A stretch of 64,000 nucleotides of DNA, from assembly GCA_963921195.1 (NCBI GenBank), contig OY992537.1, positions 149,289,841 to 149,353,840 of the forward strand, written 5' to 3'. Positions within the stretch are counted from its first letter, which is position 1. Each line of letters starts with the position of its first letter. The stretch is from Pegoplata infirma (taxonomy: Eukaryota > Arthropoda > Insecta > Diptera > Anthomyiidae). The notes beneath the pieces are model-generated. The model searched no databases and was not told the origin of the DNA. It worked only from the letters and a program-made list of their open reading frames with translations. The translations under genes were made by a program, and so were the position numbers. Of this stretch, positions 36,630 to 47,200 are shown piece after piece.

Positions 36630-37778
36630 GATGGAGTGGAAATTTTGGTACCATTTTGTTAAGCTCAAAATGCCTTTTCATTGTATATACGAGGGTGTTT
36701 AATTCAAAATGTCACGGAATTATTGATCTGCCCTCGTATTCAAAAAAAAAAAAACATTTACAAAAAATTAAAAACATGAGTTTTTGGAACTTTTTTAAGA
36801 GTTTTAAAAACGTCTGCTGTTTTAATTTTTGGTGTAGAATTGGCTGGAGAAATCAGATTTGTAATATTTTTAGCCGTTTTTGCTCGGCAGAAAAATCAGC
36901 TCAAAATTTGCGTTTTCAGATGCATGGAACCACCCCAAGGAGCGAACATTATTAAAAAAAAAAATACCACCATTATTTTGATATCCCCTAAATCCTTAAA
37001 AAAAATTTCAAAATTAACTCTAATATTCATATCTGAAGTTTTTTTTAACAAAAAACTCGTTGGGGGGTACGCGGCTGATAAAATTTAAAATTAGGGGTAC
37101 ACGAGCCAAAAAGGTTGGTAATTGCTGCAATAGAGCATTCACTTTTTCTAATTTTCTAATTTTTTTTATCAATTGTAAATAGTTTTTTAAGGCATTTGTG
37201 CCTTTTCATTGGCATTAGTACAAATAATGCCAATGCCAAAAAATTTCATTGGCAATAAATGCTAATGCTTTTTTTGGCAGTGGCATTAGTTCCAACTAAT
37301 GCCAATGAAAAGTCAATGCCAATTAAAAATTCCCATGTATGGGTTAGATTGACCATTGTACAATCGTCAATCTTACCCACACACGATCAATATAAAAGAA
37401 GGAGAAGAAGTGCAAAAATCATAATAAATCTATTTGACAGCATTCATCGCGCGGAGGAAAAATTAAAAAAATCCCTAACATTTTTATATATTTATATTTT
37501 GGAGGGTATAAAAAATAAAAATTTCCTTGATTTTCGATAATCTCAAATGCGTAACAAATTACCTAATTTTTATTGGTCAGTTTTTACTCCATTTATGTCC
37601 ACTGTACCAATGCGAGAAGAACTTATTTGTCGCTTCTTTTTCAAATAATAATGATAAAATTAAAGTTAAAGCCAACTAAATCAAAAGTGGTTTACAAAAA
37701 TATATATTTTAAGGCGTTTTAATTTTATCTCTTTTGAGAAAAATTAAAAAAAGGAAATTTTATAAAACTAAAGGCCTA

Positions 37779-37895
37779 ATCACACCTGAGGTGAAATCTC
37801 GTTCGAACGAGATTTCGATCATATGGTCTGTATCATTTTATACACAACCATATGATCGAAATCTCGTTCGAACAAGATTTCACCTCAGGTGTGAA
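37779..37895. repeat. Hairpin of hAT-A copy 2
   Basis: This is the same 49-bp-arm hairpin as at 24,532-24,648. The left arm has one extra change at its outer edge (AATCACACC instead of ATTCACACC). Confidence 0.93.
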
Positions 37896-38519
37896 TTGGA
37901 TATAAGATTCAATTTTATTTTTCCTTTTTTGGAAAAAGGTACTCTTTTAGTGAAATTAGCACCGGCAGATCTTAAAAATCTTTTCAAAAAAAATGTTTAA
38001 TATTCCGTTATTCCAGAAAAGCCATATAAATTGCGGTGGTAAGGGGAGATATTTTTTAATTGCAGAAAGATGACACTTAACATTTGTAACAAAATATACC
38101 TGAAATTCATCCTTTCATATATATATTGTTTTTAAGGTGATTGAAATGGGTTATCGTGCAGGGGCCCCTTTTTCGATTTTAGATCTTTTTGTAATTACAC
38201 GGGCAAATTTTTTTTCTTATATGGAGTTCACACAACAAGTTGTTTAACAAAACACCAGTAACTGAATAAAAACGTAATGGATACAGAACAAAAAATTTTT
38301 TAAACACGTAGCCCTTAAACTCTCAAAAATAGCAAGTGTGAACCGCACATTATGCGTTCTTAACCCTGCTGTTAGGTTAGAAAAAACTTACGGATGTTAG
38401 GTTAGTGGACCATTTGGTCCATACTTAATATTCAAACAAAATAACAATTTAATATTATATTTGTATATATTTTGGATCATTTCTACCTAAATACGATTAT
38501 TTTAAGCTTAGCTCAACGT

Positions 38520-39037
38520 TAGAGATGGGTGCGTGAGAGAATTTTGGGTCACGCTCACGCAAGAAATATTATAATCGCTCATGAATCACTCACTCGATTT
38601 TTTTCTTTACTCACGCTCACTTACTACTCACGTCAGTAAAACTAAAATAAGTTACGATCATGCGTGACTCACGTGATTCATAATGACGCTCACCCCAATT
38701 CATGCAATATTCACTTACAAATACACAATTTTAAAGAAATTAAAAAAAAAAAATTTCATATATTAGCAGACCGTTAATTTGAATTTTAACTGATTGCTAA
38801 ACGAAAAATAAAACTATAAATAAAACTAAAAACAACACAAAAAAATTATATTGAATCACGCAAGAAAAATGGCACTCACACAAAAATTAGGCTCGATTTC
38901 TAATCACTCACACATAAAAGTTTTGGAATGACACTCACTCAAGCATGATTCTCGTAACTAACTAGACTTTCGCTCGAGCGTGAGTCACGCGTGATTCACG
39001 AGAACCAAGCAAATCACGTGACCAGCACCCATCTCTA
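38520..39037. mobile_element. hAT-like MITE (518 bp) with CACGTGA/CTCACGC motifs
   Basis: The termini TAGAGATGGGTGC are inverted at the two ends. The flanks are CTCAACGT (38,512-38,519) and CTCAACAC (39,038-39,045), an 8-bp duplication with two changes. The interior repeats TCACGC and CACTCA words. There is no coding frame. Confidence 0.82.
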
Positions 39038-39102
39038 CTCAACACAGCTAATGTAAACATTTGTTGCAGGATTCCCTTTTTTCATATTCTTTACTTTAGA
39101 GA

Positions 39103-39350
39103 TTGTTTTGTATTACAATTCAACAAAAGGTACATATGTTAGTTTTGTTTTTTCCTATAATTTCTAATGATTCATCTCATTTAGGTGGCGTGGATTTTGC
39201 TAATCAAATGGTTGGTCCTACAGCACGAAACGCGCAAGAAATCGATGGCCTAACGTTGTATTTGCAAACATACTTGATATCTCAGCAAAACCTTAAACAT
39301 GGTAACGGTTATGTAATGCATTACCATGTAATGCATAGCCCAATAAAAAT
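39103..39350 (+). pseudogene. piggyBac-like transposase remnant (GGVD block)
   Basis: The frame reads SSHLGGVDFANQMVGPTARN and then LTLYLQTYLISQQN (about 39,175-39,290). In piggyBac-type transposases a GGVD..DQM block carries the third catalytic Asp and is followed by a basic segment and a WP..LF aliphatic stretch; here the first Asp is kept and the following position is Asn. Nothing of the other catalytic Asp regions is visible upstream, where the hAT MITE and AT-rich sequence lie. The TTAA-flanked element around it supports the call. The similarity is short and partly eroded, so this is a relic. Confidence 0.6.
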
Positions 39351-39353
39351 TAA

Positions 39354-40064
39354 AAAATATGCATTAATTTCCGCCTACTGCTTACTATAAAATATCTCAC
39401 AAAATTACCAAATTACGACGGAAATTTTGCAAGCCTATATACATTTATTGATCTTATTGATAGAATAGGGACTGTACTAGAAACCTATGACGAACTTTCG
39501 CAAGGAATATTTTTAGATATTATAAAATCAAAATTAATAGGGCCCGCAAAAGATATTTCAGACATAAATAATAATTTGTCACAATGGTCTGAATTGAAAG
39601 AAGTATTAATTAATAATTTTGGCGACCGCCTATCAGTAGAACAACTTTATGATCAGATGAGATCGTTAAAATTCAAAACTAATGCAAAGAACTTCTATGA
39701 CGAAATAATCACTGTATTAAGGAGGCTCAATATGAAAACTAGAACCGTACATCATAATGATGTAGGATATAACGCACTAATTGCGGCAAATAAGCGAACA
39801 GCATTGGAAGTATTTAAGAACAAATTAAGTGAACCAATGAGGTCGGTAATTATCTGTAGGGATCCTAACAATATTGAAAACGCCATGAAAATTTTATTCG
39901 ACGCGAATTATGCATATTTTAATCCGGATGCAAATTCCAATCATAACAGAAACCAAAATGCAAACCCAAATCAGAATAAAAGTGATAATATGAACCCAAA
40001 TCAGAATAAAAATTTTAATAAAAATCGTTATAGGGTCAGTCTTAGTGAAATCAATCAAAAATAG
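39354..40064 (+). pseudogene. gypsy-like LTR retrotransposon gag fragment
   Basis: The frame is open from 39,354 to the stop at 40,062-40,064. It reads KLPNYDGNFASLYTFID, ILDIIKSKL-like and WSELKEVLINNFGDR, then SVEQLYDQMRSL. This order (P.YDGN, a helix-rich stretch, W..L...L...FGDR, Q.Y..L) is that of gag capsid regions in insect gypsy-group retroelements. An Asn/Gln-rich tail (about 39,910-40,030, NPNQNK repeats) follows. The start is lost, and the last ten or so residues come from the foldback element inserted at about 40,033. No zinc knuckle, protease or pol is present. It sits inside the piggyBac-like element, so it is an insertion or a captured fragment. Confidence 0.7.
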
Positions 40065-41998
40065 CTAAAAATTTTCGTGACCCCCTCCGATTTTGATGAA
40101 ATTTGGTTTAGTTGTAACACTAAGTGATAAACTAATGCACACTTATTTTCAGCCCTCTAAGTAAACAGTGGGCGAAAATACGGAGGGTCAAAATTTCCCC
40201 CAAAATCTCCCAATCGCGACACTTTGCACCGTAAAAACTTAATATCGTTGGTTCTATTATAGCTAGAAAGCCCATTTTTGGTTTGTTTTGAAGCTCATAA
40301 TATGCTCTATAAGACCTACCATAACCAAAAAATTTTCGAAAAAAATAAGGGTTACCACCCTTATTTTAAGGTCGTGATAAAGGGAGGAGAAAATGGTTAT
40401 GATGGTATCCCCCGATTTTTTTTTTACTTGATAATCTTATAGAGAAAGTCCTAAAGAATATATTCTCAAATTTTTAAGTTGGGACAACAATGGGATCGCT
40501 CAAAATCAAAATTTTTCACAATTTTCCCCAAAATCTCCAAATCGCAACACTCTTTAACCTTAAAAATTTAATATCATAAGTGCTTATGTAGCTACAGAGC
40601 CAATTTTTTTTGTTTTAAAGCTTATAATACGCTCTACAAGACATACCAAAACCAAAAAATTTTCCAAAAAAAGGAATTGGTGCCCCCCTTATTTGAAGGT
40701 CGTGGCAAAGGGTGGAGGAAATGGGGGGAAAGTATCCCCCGATTTTTTTTTTACTTGGGATTCTCAAAGTGCAAGTCCTAATGAACATAGTTTACAATTT
40801 TTATGTTGGGACAACAATGGGATCGACCAAAATCAAAATTTTTCAAAATTTTCCCCCAAAATCATCAAATCGCGACATTCTTGTGCCTCCCATTGTAGTC
40901 CCAAGATCAAAATTTCAGGATATGCTCTCTAGAACTTACTCTTTAAAAAAAAAAAAAAGGTAAAAAAAATTGGGGGATACTATCCCCCGATTTCCCCCAC
41001 CCCTTGCCACGATCTTATAATACAAGAGGCACCCCTAATTTTTTTTATTTTATTTTTTGTAATAGTAATATTGTTGGGCATATTAAGAGCTTTAAAACAA
41101 ACCAAAAATGGACTCTGTAGCTACAATACAGTCCACGATATTAAATTTGTAATGGGCAAGAGTGTCGCGATTTGGAGATTTTGGGGGAAATTGTGAAAAA
41201 TTTTGATTTTGGTCGATCTGATTGTTGTCCCAACATAAAAATTTTAGGATATGTTCATTAGGACTTGTTCTTTGACAATACCAAATAAAAAAAAATCGGG
41301 GGATACTTTCCCCCCATTTCCTCCACCCTTTGCCACGACCTTTAAATAAGGGGAGCACCCTTCCTTTTTTTCTAAAATTTTTTGGTTAAGGTAGGTATTG
41401 TAGAGCGTAATATAAGCTTTAAAACAAACAAAAATGCACTCTGTATCTACAATAGCACATATGATATTAAATTTTTAAGGTTCAAGAGTGTTGCGATTTG
41501 GAGATTTTAGGGGAAATTGTGAAAAATTTTGATTTTGAGTGATCCCATTGTTGTCCCAACTTAAAAATTTGAGAATATATTCTTTTTGACTTTCTCTATA
41601 AGATTATCAAGTAAAAAAAAAAATCGGGGGTTTACCATCATCCCCATTTTCTCCTCCCTTTATCACGACCTTAAAATAAGGGAGGTAACCCTTATTTTTT
41701 TTCGAAAATTTTTTGGTTATGGTAGGTCATATAGAGCATATTATGAGCTTCAAAACAAACCAAAAATGGGCTTTCTAGCTATAATAGAACCAACGATATT
41801 AAGTTTTTACGGTTTAAAGTGTCGCGACTGGGAGATTTTGGGGGAAATTTTGACCCTCCGTATTTTCGGCCCCTGTTGACTTAGAGGGCTGAAGATTTGC
41901 ATTTGTTAGTTTTTTACGTAGTGTAAGAACTTAACCAAATTTCATCAATATCGGAGGGGGTCAAGAATATTCATGATTGATTTCACTAATAATGACCC
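40033..41998. mobile_element. Foldback element: three 328-bp units facing three inverted units
   Basis: The outer ends are GGGTCA followed by TAGTGAAATCAATCA in both inverted arms. Each arm of roughly 950 bp is made of three diverged direct repeats. In the left arm the word AAAATC(T/A)(C/T)C before AATCGC(G/A)ACA starts at 40,202, 40,530 and 40,858. In the right arm the inverse (GGAGATTTT) occurs at 41,174, 41,498 and 41,831. The arms meet near 41,000. No flanking duplication is clear. There is no coding capacity; the organisation resembles foldback elements with tandem subrepeats in long inverted arms. Confidence 0.85.
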
Positions 41999-42269
41999 TT
42001 TGGCAATTGAATAAACAAACTGAATTAAAAGCAAATTAAATTGTTTTGATTAAAAAGATCCCTTGGTGTCATAAACATGACCACCAAGATATCTTCATAA
42101 ATGTTTGTTTATTAACGATTGCTGATGATGAAGTAGATTTCTTGATGGCATAAACATTCCCACCAAGAAAGAATCATGAAGTAGATTTCTTGATGGCATA
42201 AACATTCCCACCAAGAAAGAATCAACATAAATCGTTATTGTAAACAATAACGTTTTTAGCTTATAAGTA
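41999..42269. repeat. Spacer between two foldbacks with a 48-bp tandem duplication
   Basis: ATGAAGTAGATTTCTTGATG starts at 42,128 and again at 42,176; the two 48-bp units are identical. A diverged third version (GGTGTCATAAACATGACCAC) lies near 42,066. A short hairpin CGTTATTG/CAATAACG is at 42,233-42,252. The spacer may be residue of the same retroelement as the gag fragment, but nothing proves it. Confidence 0.7.
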
Positions 42270-43381
42270 GGGTAATTCCAAAAATTTTCGCCCCACTGTT
42301 CGGAAACATGCCTTTGGACGCCACTGAGAATTTGGCTCATAGATATCCACGTTTATATGAGATATGTTGCATTTTTGGATTTTCAAAATTTGCTGTAGTT
42401 TTCAAATTATCGCGGGTCAAAGATCGACTTTTTTAGCAAAAGTCAGAAAAATTCATGACGTTTAACGTGCTCTAACTTTTTAACTAGTAATCCGATTATC
42501 ACAAGTAATGGCTCATATGAAAGCTTAATTCTTCTTCTTTTAGGAGATATTTTCAAAAGCATACGGTTTTTTTTTCAGAAGTGTTGCAAAAATTCAAAAA
42601 CATTTTTTTTTGCGAATATTTAAAAAAACACATCTTCGATTTTTTTAAAAAAAAGTTTGGTGATAAACAATCCTGTTTTGTACAACATATCCAAAATTCA
42701 GAGTGGGATCCCAATGGGATCAAAAAATATTCTGGTTTTAGTACGAAGTTCTTAAATTTTACCTTAGAAAATTAAAATTTTATGTTTCTTCAATATAAAA
42801 ATTTAAATTTTCAAAGAAAATTATACTATTAAAATTTTGAAAAACATTCAAAACATTAGAAATTTAAATTTTCTAAGGGAAAAATATGAGAACCTCGTAC
42901 TTAAAACAGAATAGTTTTTGATCACATGGAGATCCCACTCTGAATTTTGAATATGTTATACAAAACATTGTTTTTTTTCACCAGAATTTAAAAAAAAAAA
43001 AATCGAAGATGTGTTTTTTTGAATATTCGAAAAGAAAAAATGTTTTTGCATTTTTGCATCATTTCTGTAACAAAAAACTGTGTTATTTTAAAAATATTTT
43101 CTAAAAGAAGAACCCCAGCTTTCACATGAGCCTAAATTTGTGAAAATCGGGTCATTGGTTAAGAAGTTACAGCTCTTTAAATGTGATGTATTTTTCTTAC
43201 TTTTGCTTAAAAAGTCAATCTTTGACCCGCCATAATTCGTTAAATACACCAAATGTAAAAAAACGATATATGGTACTTATATCATATTTATGAGGGCTAT
43301 CTATGTGTCAAGGCTCAAATTAATCTGAGACACCATTTCCAAAAATTACTAAAATTTGAGCTAAATTTTCTGGAATGGCCC
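42270..43381. mobile_element. Second foldback element (1,112 bp), possible AGTA target duplication
   Basis: The ends are GGGTAATTCCAAAAATTT on the left and GGGCCATTCCAGAAAATTT read inward from the right. AGTA lies directly outside both ends (42,266-42,269 and 43,382-43,385). The inverted similarity runs almost to the centre near 42,825, including GCGGGTCAAAGATCGACTTT, AACACATCTTCGAT and ATTCAGAGTGGGATC with their inverses. No coding frame is recognised. Confidence 0.8.
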
Positions 43382-43386
43382 AGTAT

Positions 43387-44044
43387 TAAACATAGTTTTA
43401 AGTATATAATGATTGCTTAACGAAATAAAAAGTCAGTCTTTAATTAACATCACAACAAAAACCTCTTTTATTCGATAAGAACTTTATTCTTAACCTAACA
43501 GCAGGGTTAAATTCTTTTATAATATGACTGTGCCTCTAATAAAACAAACAACATTTTTTTTTCTGGATTCTGGTGTTGTGACATATAATTTTGTAACGAC
43601 TGCTTGATTAAAATTTTGGGATTTCCAAAAAAGGACATTAGTATTTTTTTTAAAACGCAAAGAACAGTGCAGTGACATTCAATATATGTGCATCACATAT
43701 TAATAATGTTTGCAAAAGAAAAAATTTCATTACAGAAAAGGTCTAAATTTTTTAAGATCTACTTTTATTAGGGGTCATAAAAATCACGTAACGTGACAAA
43801 AAATGTTTGTTTTATGTTTTTATTGCTTTTAAAATTCAAGTAGCTAACTCCTTTTTGTTATATGACTTTGCATGCAAACGATTACTGATCGATGTAACAT
43901 CTTTTGTAAACATCTGTAGCAATTCGTTAGCCAGGTAAAACCTAATAATGTGATGGAAAGAAAATGTTTGACGTCACAATTGAAACAAACGAAAATAAGA
44001 ATACAAAAAACCGAAAAAAAACCGATACGAAAGTAGAAAAAAAT
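43387..44044. other. Right margin of the piggyBac-like element and right interior of hAT-A copy 2
   Basis: AT-rich sequence fills 43,387-43,490 inside the TTAA element. From 43,511 the sequence follows hAT-A copy 1 (25,115 onward) almost base for base. No gene or further repeat is seen. Confidence 0.6.
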
Positions 44045-44252
44045 GAATTGGTATTGGTTTTTTATTGGTATTGGTTTTGAAGAATAAAAGTATTGGTTTT
44101 TAATTGGTATTGGTAGTGGGGAATCAGTATTGATTTTTTATCGGTATTGGTATCGCAAAAATAAAGGTATTGGTTTTTAATTGGTATTGGTTTTCAATTT
44201 GAATTGGTATTAATGGGTATTGGTATCGAAAAGGTATTGGTACCCATCATTA
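44045..44252. repeat. TTGGTA simple repeat, right subterminal block of hAT-A copy 2
   Basis: It corresponds to 25,640-25,857 with a few substitutions and ends at the terminal repeat. Confidence 0.85.
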
Positions 44253-47200
44253 GTTTCTCATAAAAATGAAAAAAAAAAACTTTGCATAAATGCATATATC
44301 TCTGTAAGTACCAGCCCGATTGTCTCACATTTGGTTCCAGAGGAAAGATAAAGTCTCAATCTTTTATTTTTTTGTTATTTTGACAAAATCGGAGCAATAG
44401 TTGCAGAGATACAGCCGTTGAAAGTAAAAGGTCTCCAGACTACGAAAAATTACAAGTTTATCATTTTTGAAAAAATAAATTTTTTTAAAAATTTAAAATC
44501 GAGCAATCTCTTTTATTCTATTTAAACTTTATTGAAAAAGATTTAAATTCGTGCAAAGGCATTAGAAAACGATAGAATGGTAACCTTGATATAGCCATTT
44601 CAAGTTATTACAAGTAACCCGAAAATATTTTTGATATGAATGCATAAATATCTGTTAATACTAGTCCGATAGTCTTAATTTTTTCTGTCATGATAAAGCT
44701 AATATACTTATGCATTCTAGTTTTTTTAGAGTCAAAATCGGATCATTATTTACCGAGTTATAGCAATTTAAAAATGAGGGTCTCCAAAAAACCTTAAATA
44801 ATGGGTTTCTCATAAAAATGAAAAAAAAACTTTGCATAAATGCATATATCTCTGTAAGTACCAGCCCGATTGTCTCACATTTGGTTCCAGAGGAAAGATA
44901 AAGTCTCAATGTTTTATTTTTTTGTTATTTTGACAAAATCGGAGCAATAGTTGCAGAGATACAGCCGTTGAAAGTAAAAGGTCTCCAGACTACGAAAAAT
45001 TACAAGTTTATCATTTTTGAAAAAATATTTTTTTTTAAAAATTTAAAATCGAGCAATCTCTTTTATTCGAATTAAACTTTATTGAAAAAGATTTAAATTC
45101 GTGCAAAGGCATTTGAAATCGATATAATGGTAACCTTGATATAGCCATTTCAAGTTATTACAAGTAACCCGAAAATAATTTTGATATTAATGCATAAATA
45201 TCTGTTAATACTTGTCCGATAGTCTTAATTTTTTTCTGTCATGATAAAGCTAATATACTTATGCATTCTAATTTTTATAGAGTCAAAATCGGATCATTAT
45301 TTACCGAGTTATAGCAATTTAAAAATGAGGGCCTCCAAAAAACCTTAAATAATGGGTTTCTCATAAAAATGAAAAAAAAAACTTTGCATAAATGCATATA
45401 TCTCTGTAAGTACCAGCCCGATTGTCTCACATTTGGTTCCAGAGAAAAGATAAGGTCTCAATCTTTTATTTTTTTGTTATTTTGACAAAATCGGAGCAAT
45501 AGTTGCAGAGATACAGCCGTTGAAAGTAAAAGGTCTCCAGACTACGAAAAATTACAAGTTTATCATTTTTGAAAAAAAAATTTTTTTTAAAAATTTAAAA
45601 TCGAGCAATCTCTTTTATTCTATTTAAACTTTATTGAAAAAGATTTAAATTCGTGCAAAGGCATTAGAAAACGATAGAATGGTAACCTTGATATAGCCAT
45701 TTCAAGTTATTACAAGTAACCCGAAAATATTTTTGATATGAATGCATAAATATCTGTTAATACTAGTCTGATAGTCCTAAATTTTTTCTGTCATGATAAA
45801 GCTAATATACTTATGCATTCTAGTTTTTATAGAGTCAAAATCGCATCATTATTTACCGAGTTATAGCAATTTAAAAATGAGGGTCTCTAAAAAACCTTAA
45901 ATAATGGGTTTCTCATAAAAATGAAAAAAAAACTTTGCATAAATGCATATATCTCTGTAAGTACCAGCCCGATTGTCTCACATTTGGTTCCAGAGGAAAG
46001 ATAAAGTCTCAATCTTTTATTTTTTTGTTATTTTGACAAAATCGGAGCAATAGTTGCAGAGATACAGCCGTTGAAAGTAAAAGGTCTCCAGACTACGAAA
46101 AATTACAAGTTTATCATTTTTGAAAAAATAAATTTTTTTAAAAATTTAAAATCGAGCAATCTCTTTTATTCTAATTAAACTTTATTGAAAAAGATTTAAA
46201 TTCGTGCAAAGGCATTTGAAATTGATATAATGGTAACCTTGATATAGCCATTTCAAGTTATTACAAGTAACCCGAAAATATTTTTGATATGAATGCATAA
46301 ATATCTGTTAATACTAGTCCGATAGTCTTAATTTTTTTCTGTCATGATAAAGCTAATATACTTATGCATTCTAGTTTTTATAGAGTCAAAATCGGATCAT
46401 TATTTACCGAGTTATAGCAATTTAAAAATGAGGGTCTCCAAGAAACCTTAAATAATGGGTTTCTCATAAAAATGAAAAAAAAAACTTTGAATAAATGCAT
46501 ATATCTCTGTAAGTACCAGCCCGATTGCCTCACATTTGGTTCCAGAGGAAAGATAAAGTCTCAATATTTTATTTTTTTGTTATTTTGACAAAATCGGAGC
46601 AATAGTTGCAGAGATACAGCCGTTGAAAGTAAAAGGTCTCCAGACTACGAAAAATTACAAGTTTATCATTTTTGAAAAAATAAAGTTTTTTAAAAATTTA
46701 AAATCGAGCAATCTCTTTTATTCTAATTAAACTTTATTGAAAAAGATTTAAATTCGTGCAAAGGCATTTGAAATCGATAGAATGGTAACCTTGATATAGC
46801 CATTTCAAGTTATTACAAGTAACCCGAAAATATTTTTGATATGAATGCATAAATATCTGTTAATACTAGTCCGATAGTCTTAATTTTTTCTGTCATGATA
46901 AAGCTTATATACTTATGCCTTCTAGTTTTTATAGAGTCAAAATCGGATCATTATTTACCGAGTTATAGCAATTTAAAAATGAGGGTCTCCAAAAAACCTT
47001 AAATAATGGGTTTCTCATAAAAATGAAAAAAAAACTTTGCATAAATGCATATATCTCTGTAAGTACCAGCCCGATTGTCTCACATTTGGTTCCAGAGGAA
47101 AGATAAAGTCTCAATCTTTTATTTTTTTGTTATTTTGACAAAATCGGAGCAATAGTTGCAGAGATACAGCCGTTGAAAGTAAAAGGTCTCCAGACTACGA

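Larger units (their letters stand above)
33916..37127. mobile_element. Inner hAT-like MITE 'hAT-B', copy 2 (interrupted)
   Basis: It has the same ends as the copy at 22,728 and the same 8-bp CAATAGAG duplications (33,908-33,915 and 37,128-37,135). It is interrupted at a GATGGAGT site by the element at 34,579-36,629. Its 147-bp internal direct repeat is retained. Confidence 0.88.
38364..43506. mobile_element. piggyBac-like element (5,143 bp) with nested elements
   Basis: Copy 1 of hAT-A reads GCGTTCTTAAATTC at this point. Here the TTAA is duplicated (38,360-38,363 and 43,507-43,510) around an insert whose 16-bp ends are perfectly inverted: CCCTGCTGTTAGGTTA. Near the left end is the small palindrome GGACCATTTGGTCC. 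A transposase remnant with a GGVD block lies at about 39,175-39,350. The interior also contains a hAT MITE, a gag fragment and two foldback elements, so the autonomous ancestor was smaller and has been broken up by later insertions. Confidence 0.92.
29715..44252. mobile_element. hAT-like element 'hAT-A', copy 2 (14.5 kb with nested insertions)
   Basis: It has the same termini as copy 1 and the same flanking 8-bp GTTTCTCA (29,707-29,714 and 44,253-44,260) at the same monomer position. The sequence follows copy 1 almost base for base, except for three large insertions: a TA-duplicating element at 31,689, an 8-bp-duplicating element at 34,579, and a TTAA element at 38,364. A small difference near 31,035 (a 30-40 bp A-rich stretch against TTTCAGATT) also separates the copies. 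Removing the insertions restores a length close to copy 1. No transposase is recognised. Confidence 0.87.

Noticed and set aside
41092..41358. Short frames in the foldback arms (also 40,693-40,963 and 41,586-41,879).
   Set aside because: They come in mirror-image pairs and tandem copies that follow the repeat units and lack any recognised domain.
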